A stretch of DNA of 64,000 nucleotides from Devosia sp. GTDB lineage: Bacteria; Pseudomonadota; Alphaproteobacteria; Rhizobiales; Devosiaceae. Both the position numbers and the translations under genes were made by a program. Location: positions 1-64,000 of the forward strand of contig NZ_JAQGJM010000035.1 in assembly GCF_028290625.1 (NCBI RefSeq), read 5' to 3'. Positions within the stretch are counted from its first letter, which is position 1. Every line of letters begins with the position of its first letter. This document shows, one piece after another, positions 41,537 through 50,631 of the stretch. The notes under the pieces were generated by a model. The model was not told the origin of the DNA and did not search any database. It saw only the letters and a list, made by a program, of their open reading frames with translations.

Positions 41537-42745
41537 ATGGCCGGGACAGTGGGATTGCGAGCGATTGCCGCCGGCGCCTTGGCGCTGGCCTTGGGCGCCT
41601 GTTCGGCGGGCGGCTTTGCCATTGGCGATCGGGTACTGACGTTTCCGTGGGACGCGCCGCAAGAAAATGTGCCGATGGCGCAGGCGGTATTGCCGGCGGC
41701 GCCCGGCGAAACATTTGGACAGGGGCCGGTGCGGGTGGCGTTGCTGCTGCCACTGAGCGATCCGGCGCTGGGGGGCATGGCGACGGCACTAGCCAATGGC
41801 GCCAGGCTCGCGATGAGTTTCATCGAGGCTAATCCGAATATTGCCGAGAACATCACGATTTCGCTGAGCGATAGCGGCGCTTCGGTGGGCAGTGCCAGCC
41901 AGGCGGCGACTGCGGCGCTGCAAGACGGCGCCAGCCTGATCCTGGGGCCGGTGCGCAGCGATCAGGTGATGGCGGTTGGTTTCGTGGCGCGCTCGGCCGG
42001 GGTGCCGGTGATCGGGTTTGCCAACACGTCCAGCGCGGCTGCGCCAGGCGTGTATCTGCTCAGCGTGCTGCCGGAGACGGCGACAAAGCGCAGCCTGGCC
42101 TATGCGTTAGGCAAGGGCAGTCGCGGTTTTGCCGGCGCGTTTCCGGCGACGGAAGCCGGCGCAGCGCAGGAAAGAGCCTTCCGGCAGGCGGTGGCGGCGA
42201 TCGGGTTGAGCCCGGCTGCCGTCTACACCTATGGCAGCGCGGCGGAAGTGCAGGGCATCGTGCAGCAGGCCATGCCGATGCTCAAGACCGGCTATATCGA
42301 TACGCTGTTCGTGCCGGACCCGATGGTGGCGCCGGCCTTCGGGGCGGCTTTGCAGCAGACAGGGGCAGCGGGGTTGCTGGTAGTGGGTTCGGCTGATTGG
42401 GACAGTGACGGGCGGCTGGCGCAGGCGCCGGGGCTAACCGGAGCGATTTATCCGGCAATTGACCCACGCGGGCTGCTGGCAATCAGCGCCGAGTATCAGA
42501 CGCGGTTCGGATCACCACCGCCGCAACTGACGACGCTGGCGTATACGGCGGTGATCCTGGCCAATGTGAAGACCCTGTCGCTGAGCAATCCGCGCTATGA
42601 GGCCGCGGCGCTGACGGCGGTATCCGGGTTCAATGGACGCGACGGGGTGTTCCGGTTCCTGGCCAATGGGCAGGGCGAATACGCGCTGGCGATCAAGCAG
42701 GTGGGCAATGGCGGCGCTGCGGTAGTGGAGGGGGCGAAGCTATAG
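41537..42745 (+). CDS. penicillin-binding protein activator (LpoA-like) lipoprotein
   Basis: About 402 residues. The N-terminus is a lipoprotein signal (AIAAGALALALGACSAGG, Cys after LGA). The body is a periplasmic-binding-protein fold related to the LpoA C-terminal and Leu/Ile/Val-binding domains: VRVALLLPLSDPALGGMA, ASLILGPVRSDQVMAVGFVA and PVIGFANTSS. In alphaproteobacteria this gene is regularly divergent from rsmI, as here. Activation of a PBP is a family inference. ATG at 41537 gives the correct signal peptide; an upstream start at 41489 would place it internally. Confidence 0.85.
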   Translation: MAGTVGLRAIAAGALALALGACSAGGFAIGDRVLTFPWDAPQENVPMAQAVLPAAPGETFGQGPVRVALLLPLSDPALGGMATALANGARLAMSFIEANPNIAENITISLSDSGASVGSASQAATAALQDGASLILGPVRSDQVMAVGFVARSAGVPVIGFANTSSAAAPGVYLLSVLPETATKRSLAYALGKGSRGFAGAFPATEAGAAQERAFRQAVAAIGLSPAAVYTYGSAAEVQGIVQQAMPMLKTGYIDTLFVPDPMVAPAFGAALQQTGAAGLLVVGSADWDSDGRLAQAPGLTGAIYPAIDPRGLLAISAEYQTRFGSPPPQLTTLAYTAVILANVKTLSLSNPRYEAAALTAVSGFNGRDGVFRFLANGQGEYALAIKQVGNGGAAVVEGAKL

Positions 42746-42788
42746 GTGATCTCCTTCAATACCCTCAATGCCTCAGCACCCACCGTCC

Positions 42789-42865
42789 TTCCCGCGGGCT
42801 TGACCCGCGGGCCTCCATCAGCGTTGCACATGCGGCGAGAGGCCCGCGGGTCAAGCCCGCGGGAA
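42789..42865. repeat. REP-like inverted repeat, copy 1
   Basis: 27-base perfect inverted arms (42789-42815 and 42839-42865) built around CCCGCGGGCTTGACCCGCGG, with a 23-base loop. Each arm is itself close to palindromic. A second member is at 59349-59425. Confidence 0.8.
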
Positions 42866-42962
42866 GAAGGGTGGATGGGATGAATAGTGCGCTTTGCGAG
42901 GGCAGACACCTCATCCGACGCTGCGCGCCACCTTCTCCCCGACGGGGAGAAGAATAGGAAGG

Positions 42963-44114
42963 CTAAGCCGCCAAATCCGCCACAACCGCATCCAGCACCG
43001 GCCAGCCGCGGTCGGTGACGCGGATATTGCCATTCGGCAGGGTTTCCACAAACCCATAACCCTTCAGATCGTCGATCTGGCGTTGGTTGATCTTGCGGCC
43101 GGAGAGCGCGGTGAAACGCTGGGGCGAGATGCCTTCGCGCAGGCGCAAGCCCATGACGAGGAATTCGTCGCCCTGTTCTTCCCAGGTCAAAACGTCATCG
43201 GTGACGAGGCCGTGGCCGTTGGTGACGACCTTCTTCTGCCAGTCGAACGGCATTTTCTCGGTCGCGGTAGCGTGGCGCTGGTTGTTGATCAGCAGCCGTC
43301 CATGGGCGCCGGGGCCAACGCCGGCATATTCGCCATAGCGCCAATAGAGCAGATTGTGCTCGCTTTCCTGGCCGGGACGGGCGTGGTTGGAAATCTCATA
43401 GGCCGGCATGCCCGCCTGGGCGGTGAGTTCCTGGGTCATTTCATAGAAATCGGCGGCTAGGTCTTCATTGGGCATGATCAGCTTGCCGGCCTTGTGCAGG
43501 TCGAAATAGCGCGTGCCCTGCTCGATGGTCAGCATGTAGAGGCTGATGTGGCCCTGCGCCAGCCAGAGGCCTTCCTTGAGTTCGTCCTCCCAGTCTTCCA
43601 GCGTCTGATTGGGACGACCATAGATCAGATCGAAGCTGGAGCGATCGAACACCGATTGCGCGATGCGCACGGCGGCAACGGCTTCCTCCACGGTGTGGCG
43701 GCGGCCCAGTTCGGCCAAAGGCTGCGGACGCAGCGACTGCACGCCAAGCGAAACGCGGTTGATGCCGGCAGAACGGAAACCTTTGAAACGCTCGACTTCG
43801 ACGCTGGTGGGATTGGCCTCCAGCGTGATTTCGGCCTTAGGCTCAACTGTCCAATGGCGGGTGATCGAGTTGATGATGCTTTCGACGGCCCAGGGGCTCA
43901 TCAGCGAGGGCGTGCCGCCGCCGAAGAAGATGGACTGCACCACCCGGCCGGGCGTCAGGCTGGCGGCGTGGGCGATTTCGCGCTCGTAAGCGGCCACATA
44001 GGCCTGCTCGTCGAACGGGCCGCGATGAACATGCGAATTGAAATCGCAATAGGGGCATTTGCTGGCGCAGAAGGGCCAGTGCACATAGACGCCGAACAGA
44101 TCATTCGCGCTCAA
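42963..44114 (-). CDS. hemW: radical SAM heme chaperone HemW
   Basis: 383 residues. VYVHWPFCASKCPYCDFNSH contains the radical-SAM CxxxCxxC plus the extra Cys-Phe-Asn motif of HemW, followed by FFGGGTPSLM and HNLLYWRYGEYAGVGPGAHG, the family box. Inserts or transfers heme rather than acting as coproporphyrinogen oxidase. The start is taken as TTG at 44114, with GGAG just upstream and the reading frame matching the usual N-terminus (SANDLFGVYVHW). Longer upstream starts would overlap rdgB by nearly 300 bases with nonsense sequence. Overlaps the rdgB end by 14 bases. Confidence 0.9.
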   Translation of the reverse strand: MSANDLFGVYVHWPFCASKCPYCDFNSHVHRGPFDEQAYVAAYEREIAHAASLTPGRVVQSIFFGGGTPSLMSPWAVESIINSITRHWTVEPKAEITLEANPTSVEVERFKGFRSAGINRVSLGVQSLRPQPLAELGRRHTVEEAVAAVRIAQSVFDRSSFDLIYGRPNQTLEDWEDELKEGLWLAQGHISLYMLTIEQGTRYFDLHKAGKLIMPNEDLAADFYEMTQELTAQAGMPAYEISNHARPGQESEHNLLYWRYGEYAGVGPGAHGRLLINNQRHATATEKMPFDWQKKVVTNGHGLVTDDVLTWEEQGDEFLVMGLRLREGISPQRFTALSGRKINQRQIDDLKGYGFVETLPNGNIRVTDRGWPVLDAVVADLAA

Positions 44115-44748
44115 TGGCTTGCTCCACAAACTTCGCAAACGCGCGGGCGCGATGCGATAGCCCGGTCTCGCCGGGCGTCCAGGAATGCTTGGCTTCGGCG
44201 GCCATCTGGCCAAAGGTGATGTCGTAGCCGTCGGGCATGAAGGCGGGATCGTAGCCATGCCCCTGCTCGCCGCGCGGCGGCCAGACCATGGTGCCGTTGC
44301 ACTGGCCCTCGAACAGCCAATCGCGGCCATCGGGATGGGCGAGGCATAGCGTGGCCATAAAATGGGCCTTGCGTTGGCTCGGTGAGGTGGCATTAGCCGC
44401 CTGCAGCGCATCCTCGACGCGCTTCATCGCATGGCTGAAATCGCGCGGCACACCGGCCCAATCGGCAGTGTAGACGCCGGGATCGCCGCCCAGCGCATCG
44501 ACGCAAAGCCCCGAATCATCGCTCAGCGCGATCATTCCGGAACCCTGGGCTGAAGCATGGGCCTTGAGGCGCGCGTTTTCGGCAAAGGTGGTTCCGGTTT
44601 CCTCAGGCTCGGGAAGGCCAAGTTCGCCGGCAGAAATCAGCTCGAGGCCAAAGGGCTCGAACAGTTCCTGGAATTCCTTGAGCTTACCCTTGTTGTGGGT
44701 AGCCAGGACCAGACGATCGCCATCGCGGAGCCGGAGGAGGGCGCTCAT
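44101..44748 (-). CDS. rdgB: RdgB/HAM1-type dITP/XTP pyrophosphatase
   Basis: 215-residue house-cleaning enzyme that hydrolyses non-canonical purine nucleoside triphosphates. LVLATHNKGKLKEFQELFEP near the N-terminus, TFAENARLKAHASAQ, ALSDDSGLCVDALGG, and GYDPAFMPDG with HRARAFAKF near the end are characteristic. Part of the rph, 48-residue gene, rdgB, hemW operon; its ATG overlaps the small gene's stop (ATGA). Confidence 0.95.
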   Translation of the reverse strand: MSALLRLRDGDRLVLATHNKGKLKEFQELFEPFGLELISAGELGLPEPEETGTTFAENARLKAHASAQGSGMIALSDDSGLCVDALGGDPGVYTADWAGVPRDFSHAMKRVEDALQAANATSPSQRKAHFMATLCLAHPDGRDWLFEGQCNGTMVWPPRGEQGHGYDPAFMPDGYDITFGQMAAEAKHSWTPGETGLSHRARAFAKFVEQAIERE

Positions 44749-44891
44749 TTTGCGCTCTTGGGCTTGGCATCGAGCGCGCGAACCACGTCATGCCAGATGG
44801 CGCAGGCTTCGGGCGATGGCACGCGCGGCTCTTCCTGCCGCACCGGGGCGGGTTGGGCGGTCGCGACTTTCTTGAGGAGCCAGCCGATCAT
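44745..44891 (-). CDS. 48-residue conserved-position small protein
   Basis: [20 protein letters not shown], then [20 protein letters not shown] and [11 protein letters not shown] at 44891 overlaps the rph stop (ATGA) and the TGA at 44745-44747 overlaps the rdgB ATG the same way, so it is translationally coupled at both ends. The second half is helical and soluble; no motif recognised. The double overlap makes a chance reading frame unlikely. Confidence 0.7.
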   Translation of the reverse strand: MIGWLLKKVATAQPAPVRQEEPRVPSPEACAIWHDVVRALDAKPKSAK

Positions 44892-45604
44892 TGGGCAAGC
44901 ACCGTCTGTTGCAGCACGCTGAGTTCGCCAATGCCCTGTTCGGCCAGGGTCATCAGGTTGTTCAACTCATCGCGGGTGAAGGGGACCTGTTCGGCGGTGC
45001 CCTGGATTTCGACATATTTGCCCGAGCCGGTCAGCACGAAATTGGCATCCGTATGGGCTTCGACATCTTCGAGATAATCGAGATCGAGCACCGGCGTGCC
45101 GCGATAGATGCCGCAGGACACGGCGGCTACGCTATCGCGAAGGGCCTTGCCCTTGGTGAGCTTGCGCTCGTCCATCCAGGCTATGGCATCGGCGAGAGCG
45201 ATATAGGCGCCGGTGATCGAGGCGGTGCGGGTGCCGCCATCGGCTTCCAGCACGTCGCAGTCGATAGTGACTTGGTTTTCACCCAGCAATTGCATGTCGA
45301 CGACGGCGCGCAGGCTGCGCCCGATCAGGCGCTGGATTTCCTGAGTGCGACCGGACTGCTTGCCGGCGGTAGCCTCGCGGCGATTGCGCGAGCCGGTGGC
45401 GCGCGGCAGCATGCCGTATTCGGCGGTGACCCAGCCCTGGCCCTTGCCGCGCAGCCAGCCGGGCAGACTGGTTTCAACCGACGCCGTCACCAAAACCTTG
45501 GTATTGCCGAACTGCACGAGGCAGGAGCCCTCGGCCTTTTGCGAGACGCCGCGCTCGATCGTTACAGCGCGCATCTGGTTGGGCTCACGTCCGGAAGGCC
45601 GCAT
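44888..45604 (-). CDS. rph: ribonuclease PH
   Basis: 238-residue phosphorolytic 3'-5' exoribonuclease that trims tRNA 3' ends. [20 protein letters not shown] at the start, [40 protein letters not shown] and [20 protein letters not shown] are RNase PH signatures. ATG at 45604 is used rather than a TTG two codons earlier. Leads the rph, 48-residue gene, rdgB, hemW operon and is divergent from hrcA. Confidence 0.95.
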   Translation of the reverse strand: MRPSGREPNQMRAVTIERGVSQKAEGSCLVQFGNTKVLVTASVETSLPGWLRGKGQGWVTAEYGMLPRATGSRNRREATAGKQSGRTQEIQRLIGRSLRAVVDMQLLGENQVTIDCDVLEADGGTRTASITGAYIALADAIAWMDERKLTKGKALRDSVAAVSCGIYRGTPVLDLDYLEDVEAHTDANFVLTGSGKYVEIQGTAEQVPFTRDELNNLMTLAEQGIGELSVLQQTVLAQ

Positions 45605-45751
45605 GGGCAAATCAGTCCCTGATAGTTAGTGAAGTGTTAATCCGCCCTCATACCCCCCCTAGGGGCGCCTCACAAGCCGCGGGCGCTTGGCGGGAGGCTG
45701 CAATGCGCTTAAATGATGGGGCAGGGTTAAACGGAAGATTTTACGCAACAC

Positions 45752-46828
45752 ATGGCAAAGCCACCCGAAGACTTTCTCGCGGTGCTCAATACCCGCAGCC
45801 AGGACATCTTTAGGAAGATCGTCGAGCGGTATCTCGAGACCGGGACGCCGGTGGGTTCGCGCGATCTGAGTCGGATGCTGCAGGTGGGATTGTCGCCCGC
45901 CTCGGTGCGTAACGTGATGGCGGACCTTGAGGATCTGGGCCTGATCGCGGCGCCGCATACGTCGGCCGGACGCGCGCCGACGCAGGAGGGGTTGCGGTTT
46001 TTCGTCGATGCCATGCTGGAAATTGGCAGCGTCGATGAACGCGAGCGGTTGCAAATATCCAAGAATATCGAGGGCCAGGCGCGGCAGGGGCAGGTCGAGG
46101 ACCTGCTCACCGAGGCCAGCCAGCTGCTATCGGGCCTGAGCCAGGGTGCCGGCGTGGTGATCGCCGCCAAAGCCGACATGGTGTTGCGCCATATCGAATT
46201 CGTGCGGCTCGATGCGCTGCGGGCCATGGCGGTGCTGGTGGGGCAGGATGGGCAGGTGGAAAACCGCATCATGGACTTGCCGCCGGGGCTGACCGCCAGC
46301 GCCTTGCAGCAGGCGAGCAATTATCTGGCCCATCATGTGATCGGCCGCACCATCCCCGAGGCACGCAAGATTTTATCCGAGCAGCGCGCCGAACAGCGGG
46401 CGGAACTGGATGAGCTGACGCGAAAGCTGGTGGATGACGGCATCGCGACGCTGGCGCAGCCATCGAGCGCCGGGCAGCCGACCATCATCGTGCGCGGGCG
46501 GGCGAATCTCATCAACGACACCATGGCGTCGGAAGATCTTTCGCGCATGCGGCAGCTCTTTGACGAGCTGGAAAGCAAGGACGGGCTGCTGGACCTGCTC
46601 GGCGATACCGAGAAGGCACAGGGGGTGCGCATCTTTATCGGTTCGGAGAACAAGCTGTTTTCGCTCTCTGGGTCGTCGGTAATTCTCAGTCCCTACAAGG
46701 ACGCTAACGATAAGGTGGTGGGCGTTTTGGGGGTGATCGGGCCTACGCGATTGAACTATGCGCGCATCGTGCCCGTTGTGGATTATACCGCCCATGTGAT
46801 CTCCTCGATGATGGCAAGGAAGCGCTAG
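45752..46828 (+). CDS. hrcA: heat-inducible transcription repressor HrcA
   Basis: 358 residues. The N-terminal winged helix is YLETGTPVGSRDLSRMLQVG then LSPASVRNVMADLEDLGLIA; HTSAGRAPTQEGLRFFVDAM follows, and VLGVIGPTRLNYARIVPVVD near the C-terminus. HrcA represses chaperone operons by binding CIRCE. I find no CIRCE inverted repeat upstream of hrcA, grpE or dnaK in this window, so its targets (for example groESL) probably lie elsewhere. Followed by grpE after 62 bases. Confidence 0.95.
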   Translation: MAKPPEDFLAVLNTRSQDIFRKIVERYLETGTPVGSRDLSRMLQVGLSPASVRNVMADLEDLGLIAAPHTSAGRAPTQEGLRFFVDAMLEIGSVDERERLQISKNIEGQARQGQVEDLLTEASQLLSGLSQGAGVVIAAKADMVLRHIEFVRLDALRAMAVLVGQDGQVENRIMDLPPGLTASALQQASNYLAHHVIGRTIPEARKILSEQRAEQRAELDELTRKLVDDGIATLAQPSSAGQPTIIVRGRANLINDTMASEDLSRMRQLFDELESKDGLLDLLGDTEKAQGVRIFIGSENKLFSLSGSSVILSPYKDANDKVVGVLGVIGPTRLNYARIVPVVDYTAHVISSMMARKR

Positions 46829-46890
46829 GGTTGAAAAAACCTGCGCTTTGGCCGATATGCGGGGTCAAATCCAGTTAATTTGCGGAAAAG

Positions 46891-47478
46891 ATGATGATGA
46901 GCGACGAAAACGCCTCGCACGACGAGAATCCCGAGATCGAGATTGAGGCGGTTGCGCCGGAAATCGATCCGACGGTGGCGCTGCGGGCGGAAAATGCCGA
47001 GCTCAAGGACCGCGTGCTGCGCACCGTCGCCGAGATGGAAAACCTGCGCAAGCGTACCGAGCGGGAAGTGGCCGACACGCGTTCCTACGCGATCGCGGGC
47101 TTTGCGCGCGACATGCTGAGCGCGACGGATGCCTTGAGCCGGGCCCTGATGGTGCTGCCGGCGGAAGCCCGCGAAACGGGCGACGCGACCACTAAGAGCC
47201 TGATCGACGGCATCGAGATGACCGAGCGCGAAATGCAGCGCCTGCTGGCCAAGCATGGCGTCAAGCCGATCGAGGCCGAGGGCCAGAAGTTCGATCCGCA
47301 CAAGCATCAGGCGATGTTCGAAGTGCCCGATCCCAGCCGGCCGGAAGGCACGGTTGTGCAGGTGGTGCAGGCCGGTTTTGCTATTGGCGACAGGGTGTTG
47401 CGTCCTGCCATGGTCGGCGTCGCCAAGGGTGGCCCGAGCCATGCCGAGGGCGCCGAGGCGATCGACAAGAGCGTCTAG
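46891..47478 (+). CDS. grpE: GrpE nucleotide exchange factor
   Basis: 195-residue cochaperone that releases ADP from DnaK. The N-terminal tail is acidic, followed by the long dimer helix ([20 protein letters not shown]) and the beta domain ([38 protein letters not shown]). Three consecutive ATG codons make the start uncertain by two residues. Paired with hrcA, as in most Hyphomicrobiales. Confidence 0.95.
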   Translation: MMMSDENASHDENPEIEIEAVAPEIDPTVALRAENAELKDRVLRTVAEMENLRKRTEREVADTRSYAIAGFARDMLSATDALSRALMVLPAEARETGDATTKSLIDGIEMTEREMQRLLAKHGVKPIEAEGQKFDPHKHQAMFEVPDPSRPEGTVVQVVQAGFAIGDRVLRPAMVGVAKGGPSHAEGAEAIDKSV

Positions 47479-47487
47479 GCCACCGAT

Positions 47488-48120
47488 CTACCCCAGGATG
47501 TCCTTGCTTTGCAGCCGGCTCACGCCGGCTGTTTGCATTTCGGCCCAAGCTTTTTCGAGCGAACCCGCGTTGTCGATGGCGCGGGTGGCGTCTTCGACGA
47601 CGCTGGTGTGGTAGCCGGCGGCGCGGGCATCCAGTGCGGTCCAGCCGACGCAGAAATCTGTAGCCAAGCCAACAACATAGAGTTTCCCCAGATCGCGTTC
47701 GGCGAGATAGCCGGCGAGCCCTGTGCGGGTTCGGCGGTCGGCTTCCTGGAAGCCGGAATAGCTGTCGACCGACTGATTATAGCCTTTGCGGATGATCAAC
47801 TGGCCGTGGGGAATGTCGAGGTCGGCGCTGAGGTCGGCGCCGTGAGTGTTCCAGATGCAGTGGTCGGGCCAGAGGACTTGGGGACCGTAGGGCAAGTCGA
47901 TCATTTCGAAGGGATTTTTGCCTTCGTGCTGGCTGGCGAAGGAGATGTGGTCGGCCGGATGCCAGTCCTGAGTGAGGACCACATTGGTGAAGCGCTTGGC
48001 TAAGGTATTGATTAGCGGCACTATTTCGTCGCCGCCCCCCACCGCGAGACTGCCGCCGGGCAGAAAATCATATTGCATGTCGACGACGATGAGGACGTCG
48101 CTTGGGGTGATGTCGAGCAT
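47488..48120 (-). CDS. pncA: nicotinamidase
   Basis: 210 residues of the isochorismatase-like hydrolase family, deamidating nicotinamide to nicotinate in NAD salvage. LIVVDMQYDFLPGGSLAVGG supplies the catalytic Asp, VVLTQDWHPADHISFASQHE and the WPDHCIWNT box give the metal-binding His residues, IRKGYNQSVDSYS the Lys, and VVGLATDFCVGWTALDARAA the nucleophilic Cys. ATG at 48120 is chosen; it lies 2 bases after the pabBC stop. Convergent with grpE. Confidence 0.94.
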   Translation of the reverse strand: MLDITPSDVLIVVDMQYDFLPGGSLAVGGGDEIVPLINTLAKRFTNVVLTQDWHPADHISFASQHEGKNPFEMIDLPYGPQVLWPDHCIWNTHGADLSADLDIPHGQLIIRKGYNQSVDSYSGFQEADRRTRTGLAGYLAERDLGKLYVVGLATDFCVGWTALDARAAGYHTSVVEDATRAIDNAGSLEKAWAEMQTAGVSRLQSKDILG

Positions 48121-48122
48121 GG

Positions 48123-49925
48123 TCACTCCTTGATCCATTGGGCGGGGATGAGGCCGCGGACGGAATTGCCGAGGAAAATGGCGGGGGCGGTTTCGAGGTC
48201 GGAGAGGGTCAGGGTGTGCTCTCTGGCGCGGCCGCTGTCGATGAGTTCGGCGCGGATCGTGCCGGGAAGCAGGCCGGCGGCGAGCGGCGGCGTTAGCAGG
48301 ATGCCGTCGCGCTCGATGAACAGATTGGTGATCGAACCTTCGGTCAGTTCGTTGTTTTCATTGAGGAATACGACTTCATCGACGCCAGTGGCGGCGTGGG
48401 CGCGTTGGCGCGGTTGGTCGTAGAAGGAGCGGTTAGTGGTCTTGTGGGCGAGCCACAAGCTGCGCGAGTCGAGTTTTTCGGGGGCGATGGAGAAGCGGAA
48501 CACTGCCGGATTTGGCGGCAGCGGGACGGCGGTGACGCCCAAGCCGTCGGTCTCGTGCAGGGTGAGGCGCACCCGCATCGGTTGGGTGAACTTCTGAGCC
48601 GCTTCGGTTAGCATCGCGTTAGCATCGAGCACCGCAAATGAGAGTCGGAAGTAGCGCGCCGAGTCTTCCAGCCGGGTGAGGTGGCGCTCGAGCAGGTAAT
48701 ACCCCACGCCGGGTTCCCAGAGCATGGTTTCGATCAGGCAGACGGGCGCGGCCGGATCGGAGAAGAATGCCATTTTGAGCAGGGCCTCCTGAAATTCATC
48801 GGCGACCACACTATCGGCGACAATGCCGCCGCCGATACCGATTTCACCTTTGCCAGAATTGTCGATGACGGCGGTGCGGATGGCGACGTTGAGGGTGAGA
48901 TCGCCATCGGGGGCAATGTAGCCGATGGAGCCGGTATAGACGCCGCGCGGATCGGGTTCGACCTGATCGATGATTTCCATAGCGCGCAGTTTGGGGGCGC
49001 CGGTGATGGAACCGCAGGGAAAGAGATTGACGAGGATATCGCCGGGGCCGAGGCCGGGCTTGAGTGTGGCGGTGATGCCCGAAGTCATGGTGTGGAGGGT
49101 GCGGTAGGTTTCCACGGTGAACAGGTCGGTGACCTTGACTGAGCCGATCTGGGCGATGCGGCCGAGGTCGTTGCGCAACAGATCGACGATCATCAGGTTT
49201 TCGGCGCGGTTCTTTTCGTCATGGGCCAAAGCGAGGCGGCCGGCCTCGTCTTCGGCCAGGGTACGGCCGCGGGGCATGGTGCCCTTCATCGGGCGAGCGG
49301 AGAGGGTGCCGGCGCGATTGGCGACGAACAATTCGGGCGAGCGCGACAGGATGGTGTGGGTATCTGTGCCGATCAGCGCCCCATAGGCGACGGGCTGTTT
49401 GCGCACCAGGTCGCGATAGAGCGCGACAGCATCGCCCTCAAGCGTAAAATCGGCCTTGAAGGTCAGGTTGACCTGATAGGTATCGCCGGCGGCGATTAGG
49501 GCTTTGACGGTGTCGAAGGCGGTTCGATAGGCCGCAAGCTCCAGGCGCGGCTGGATATTTACAGCGCGGCCGGCAGGACCAGCGATACTCGCCAAAAAGG
49601 CGTCGACTTCGGCGAGGCTGAGGCGCTGCGGCGCATCGTAGAGGCCCATCCAGAGCAGGGGCGTGTCACCGCGGACGGGCAGGCGGTGGGCGAGACGCTC
49701 CTCGAACAGGAAACCCAGCTCATAGGCCAGGTAGCCGGCGGCCCAAAACCCTTCGGCGCGGGCGGTTTCGAGGTGGGCGAGCGCCACGCGCGCTTCATCG
49801 GCCGTATCGGCGGTGACGATCTCGCGCGGGCCGGTGAACAGCAGGTTCTGGCCCGTGGGATCGAGCGTGTCGTGGAGCAGCACTGTGCCGGGGATCAGCA
49901 TGGTGGCGTTGTAATTGGGGCGCAT
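48123..49925 (-). CDS. pabB: bifunctional aminodeoxychorismate synthase component I / aminodeoxychorismate lyase
   Basis: About 600 residues joining two folate-pathway enzymes. The N-terminal 370 residues are a PabB chorismate-binding domain (YQVNLTFKADFTLEGDAVAL; SPELFVANRAGTLSARPMKG; MIVDLLRNDLGRIAQIGSVK; FPCGSITGAPKLRAMEIIDQ). The C-terminal 220 are a PLP fold-type IV lyase (PabC-like: VVFLNENNELTEGSITNLFI, LLPGTIRAELI). Together they make p-aminobenzoate from chorismate with an amidotransferase partner encoded elsewhere. ATG at 49925 is a choice; 49901 is also possible. pncA follows 2 bases later. Confidence 0.92.
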   Translation of the reverse strand: MRPNYNATMLIPGTVLLHDTLDPTGQNLLFTGPREIVTADTADEARVALAHLETARAEGFWAAGYLAYELGFLFEERLAHRLPVRGDTPLLWMGLYDAPQRLSLAEVDAFLASIAGPAGRAVNIQPRLELAAYRTAFDTVKALIAAGDTYQVNLTFKADFTLEGDAVALYRDLVRKQPVAYGALIGTDTHTILSRSPELFVANRAGTLSARPMKGTMPRGRTLAEDEAGRLALAHDEKNRAENLMIVDLLRNDLGRIAQIGSVKVTDLFTVETYRTLHTMTSGITATLKPGLGPGDILVNLFPCGSITGAPKLRAMEIIDQVEPDPRGVYTGSIGYIAPDGDLTLNVAIRTAVIDNSGKGEIGIGGGIVADSVVADEFQEALLKMAFFSDPAAPVCLIETMLWEPGVGYYLLERHLTRLEDSARYFRLSFAVLDANAMLTEAAQKFTQPMRVRLTLHETDGLGVTAVPLPPNPAVFRFSIAPEKLDSRSLWLAHKTTNRSFYDQPRQRAHAATGVDEVVFLNENNELTEGSITNLFIERDGILLTPPLAAGLLPGTIRAELIDSGRAREHTLTLSDLETAPAIFLGNSVRGLIPAQWIKE

Positions 49926-50053
49926 TGGTTTGGGAAGCGGCGATGGCGTGCGGCTATGCAGAGTAATCCGGATTGCTGCTTGGCGCTGTTGCTGGCCTGT
50001 GGCAAACAAGATCGCCGATGGCAGAATGCAGATCGGCCTTGGGGGGTTAATTC

Positions 50054-50386
50054 ATGAGCAAAGTACTGATGGGCGGCCTGGCCGCCATGGCGCTTGTTGT
50101 GGGCGCGGTTCCGGCCATGGCCGAATCCGTGGAATTCCAACTGATCAACAACAGCTCCTATGCGCTGCACTATTTCTATACGTCGCCCAGCAATGATACC
50201 AACTGGGGCGGGGACCTGCTGGGCGATGATGGTACGCTGGAGGCAGGCTACAGCGGCACCGTGACTATCGGCGATGGCGAGACTGAGTGCGAATACGACT
50301 TCAAGTTCGTGATGGATACCGGGGCCGAACTGGTAGTGCCAGGCATCAATATCTGCGAATTGAACTCCTACACGCTCAACGACTAG
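50054..50386 (+). CDS. small secreted protein of unknown function
   Basis: 110 residues: signal peptide (VLMGGLAAMALVVGAVPAMA) and an acidic mature part rich in Tyr, Asn and Asp (NNSSYALHYFYTSPSNDTNW) with two Cys that may form a disulfide. Presumably periplasmic. A terminator follows within 30 bases, so it is transcribed alone. Not recognised. Confidence 0.75.
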   Translation: MSKVLMGGLAAMALVVGAVPAMAESVEFQLINNSSYALHYFYTSPSNDTNWGGDLLGDDGTLEAGYSGTVTIGDGETECEYDFKFVMDTGAELVVPGINICELNSYTLND

Positions 50387-50412
50387 GCCATTGGGCGCGC
50401 CGTTTGCAATTA

Positions 50413-50439
50413 GGCCCATCCTGCCGGGGTGGGCTTTTT
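50413..50439 (+). terminator. terminator after the small secreted protein
   Basis: GCCCA...TGGGC hairpin (with inner CC/GG pairs) followed by five T. Confidence 0.75.
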
Positions 50440-50484
50440 CTTGCCGATGGGGGCCCGGTGACGGTGTCAAACACCGTTTGCGCG

Positions 50485-50514
50485 CTTGAAGCCCAACTGC
50501 GACCCCCCTATATA
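50485..50514 (+). promoter_or_regulatory. sigma-32 (RpoH)-type promoter of dnaK
   Basis: CTTGAA at 50485 and CCTATATA at 50507 with a 16-base spacer, preceded by C-rich sequence as in heat-shock promoters, about 115 bases upstream of the dnaK ATG. Consistent with RpoH control rather than HrcA/CIRCE. Confidence 0.7.
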
Positions 50515-50631
50515 CGCCCCAGGCCCCGTAATGGGCACATTCAACTTGCAAGGGAGCCCGGCCGGCAACGGCCGCGAGACTGCTTCGAGAGAGGGGTTTC
50601 AACATGGGTTTGCTGAAAGAGAGGCATAGTA

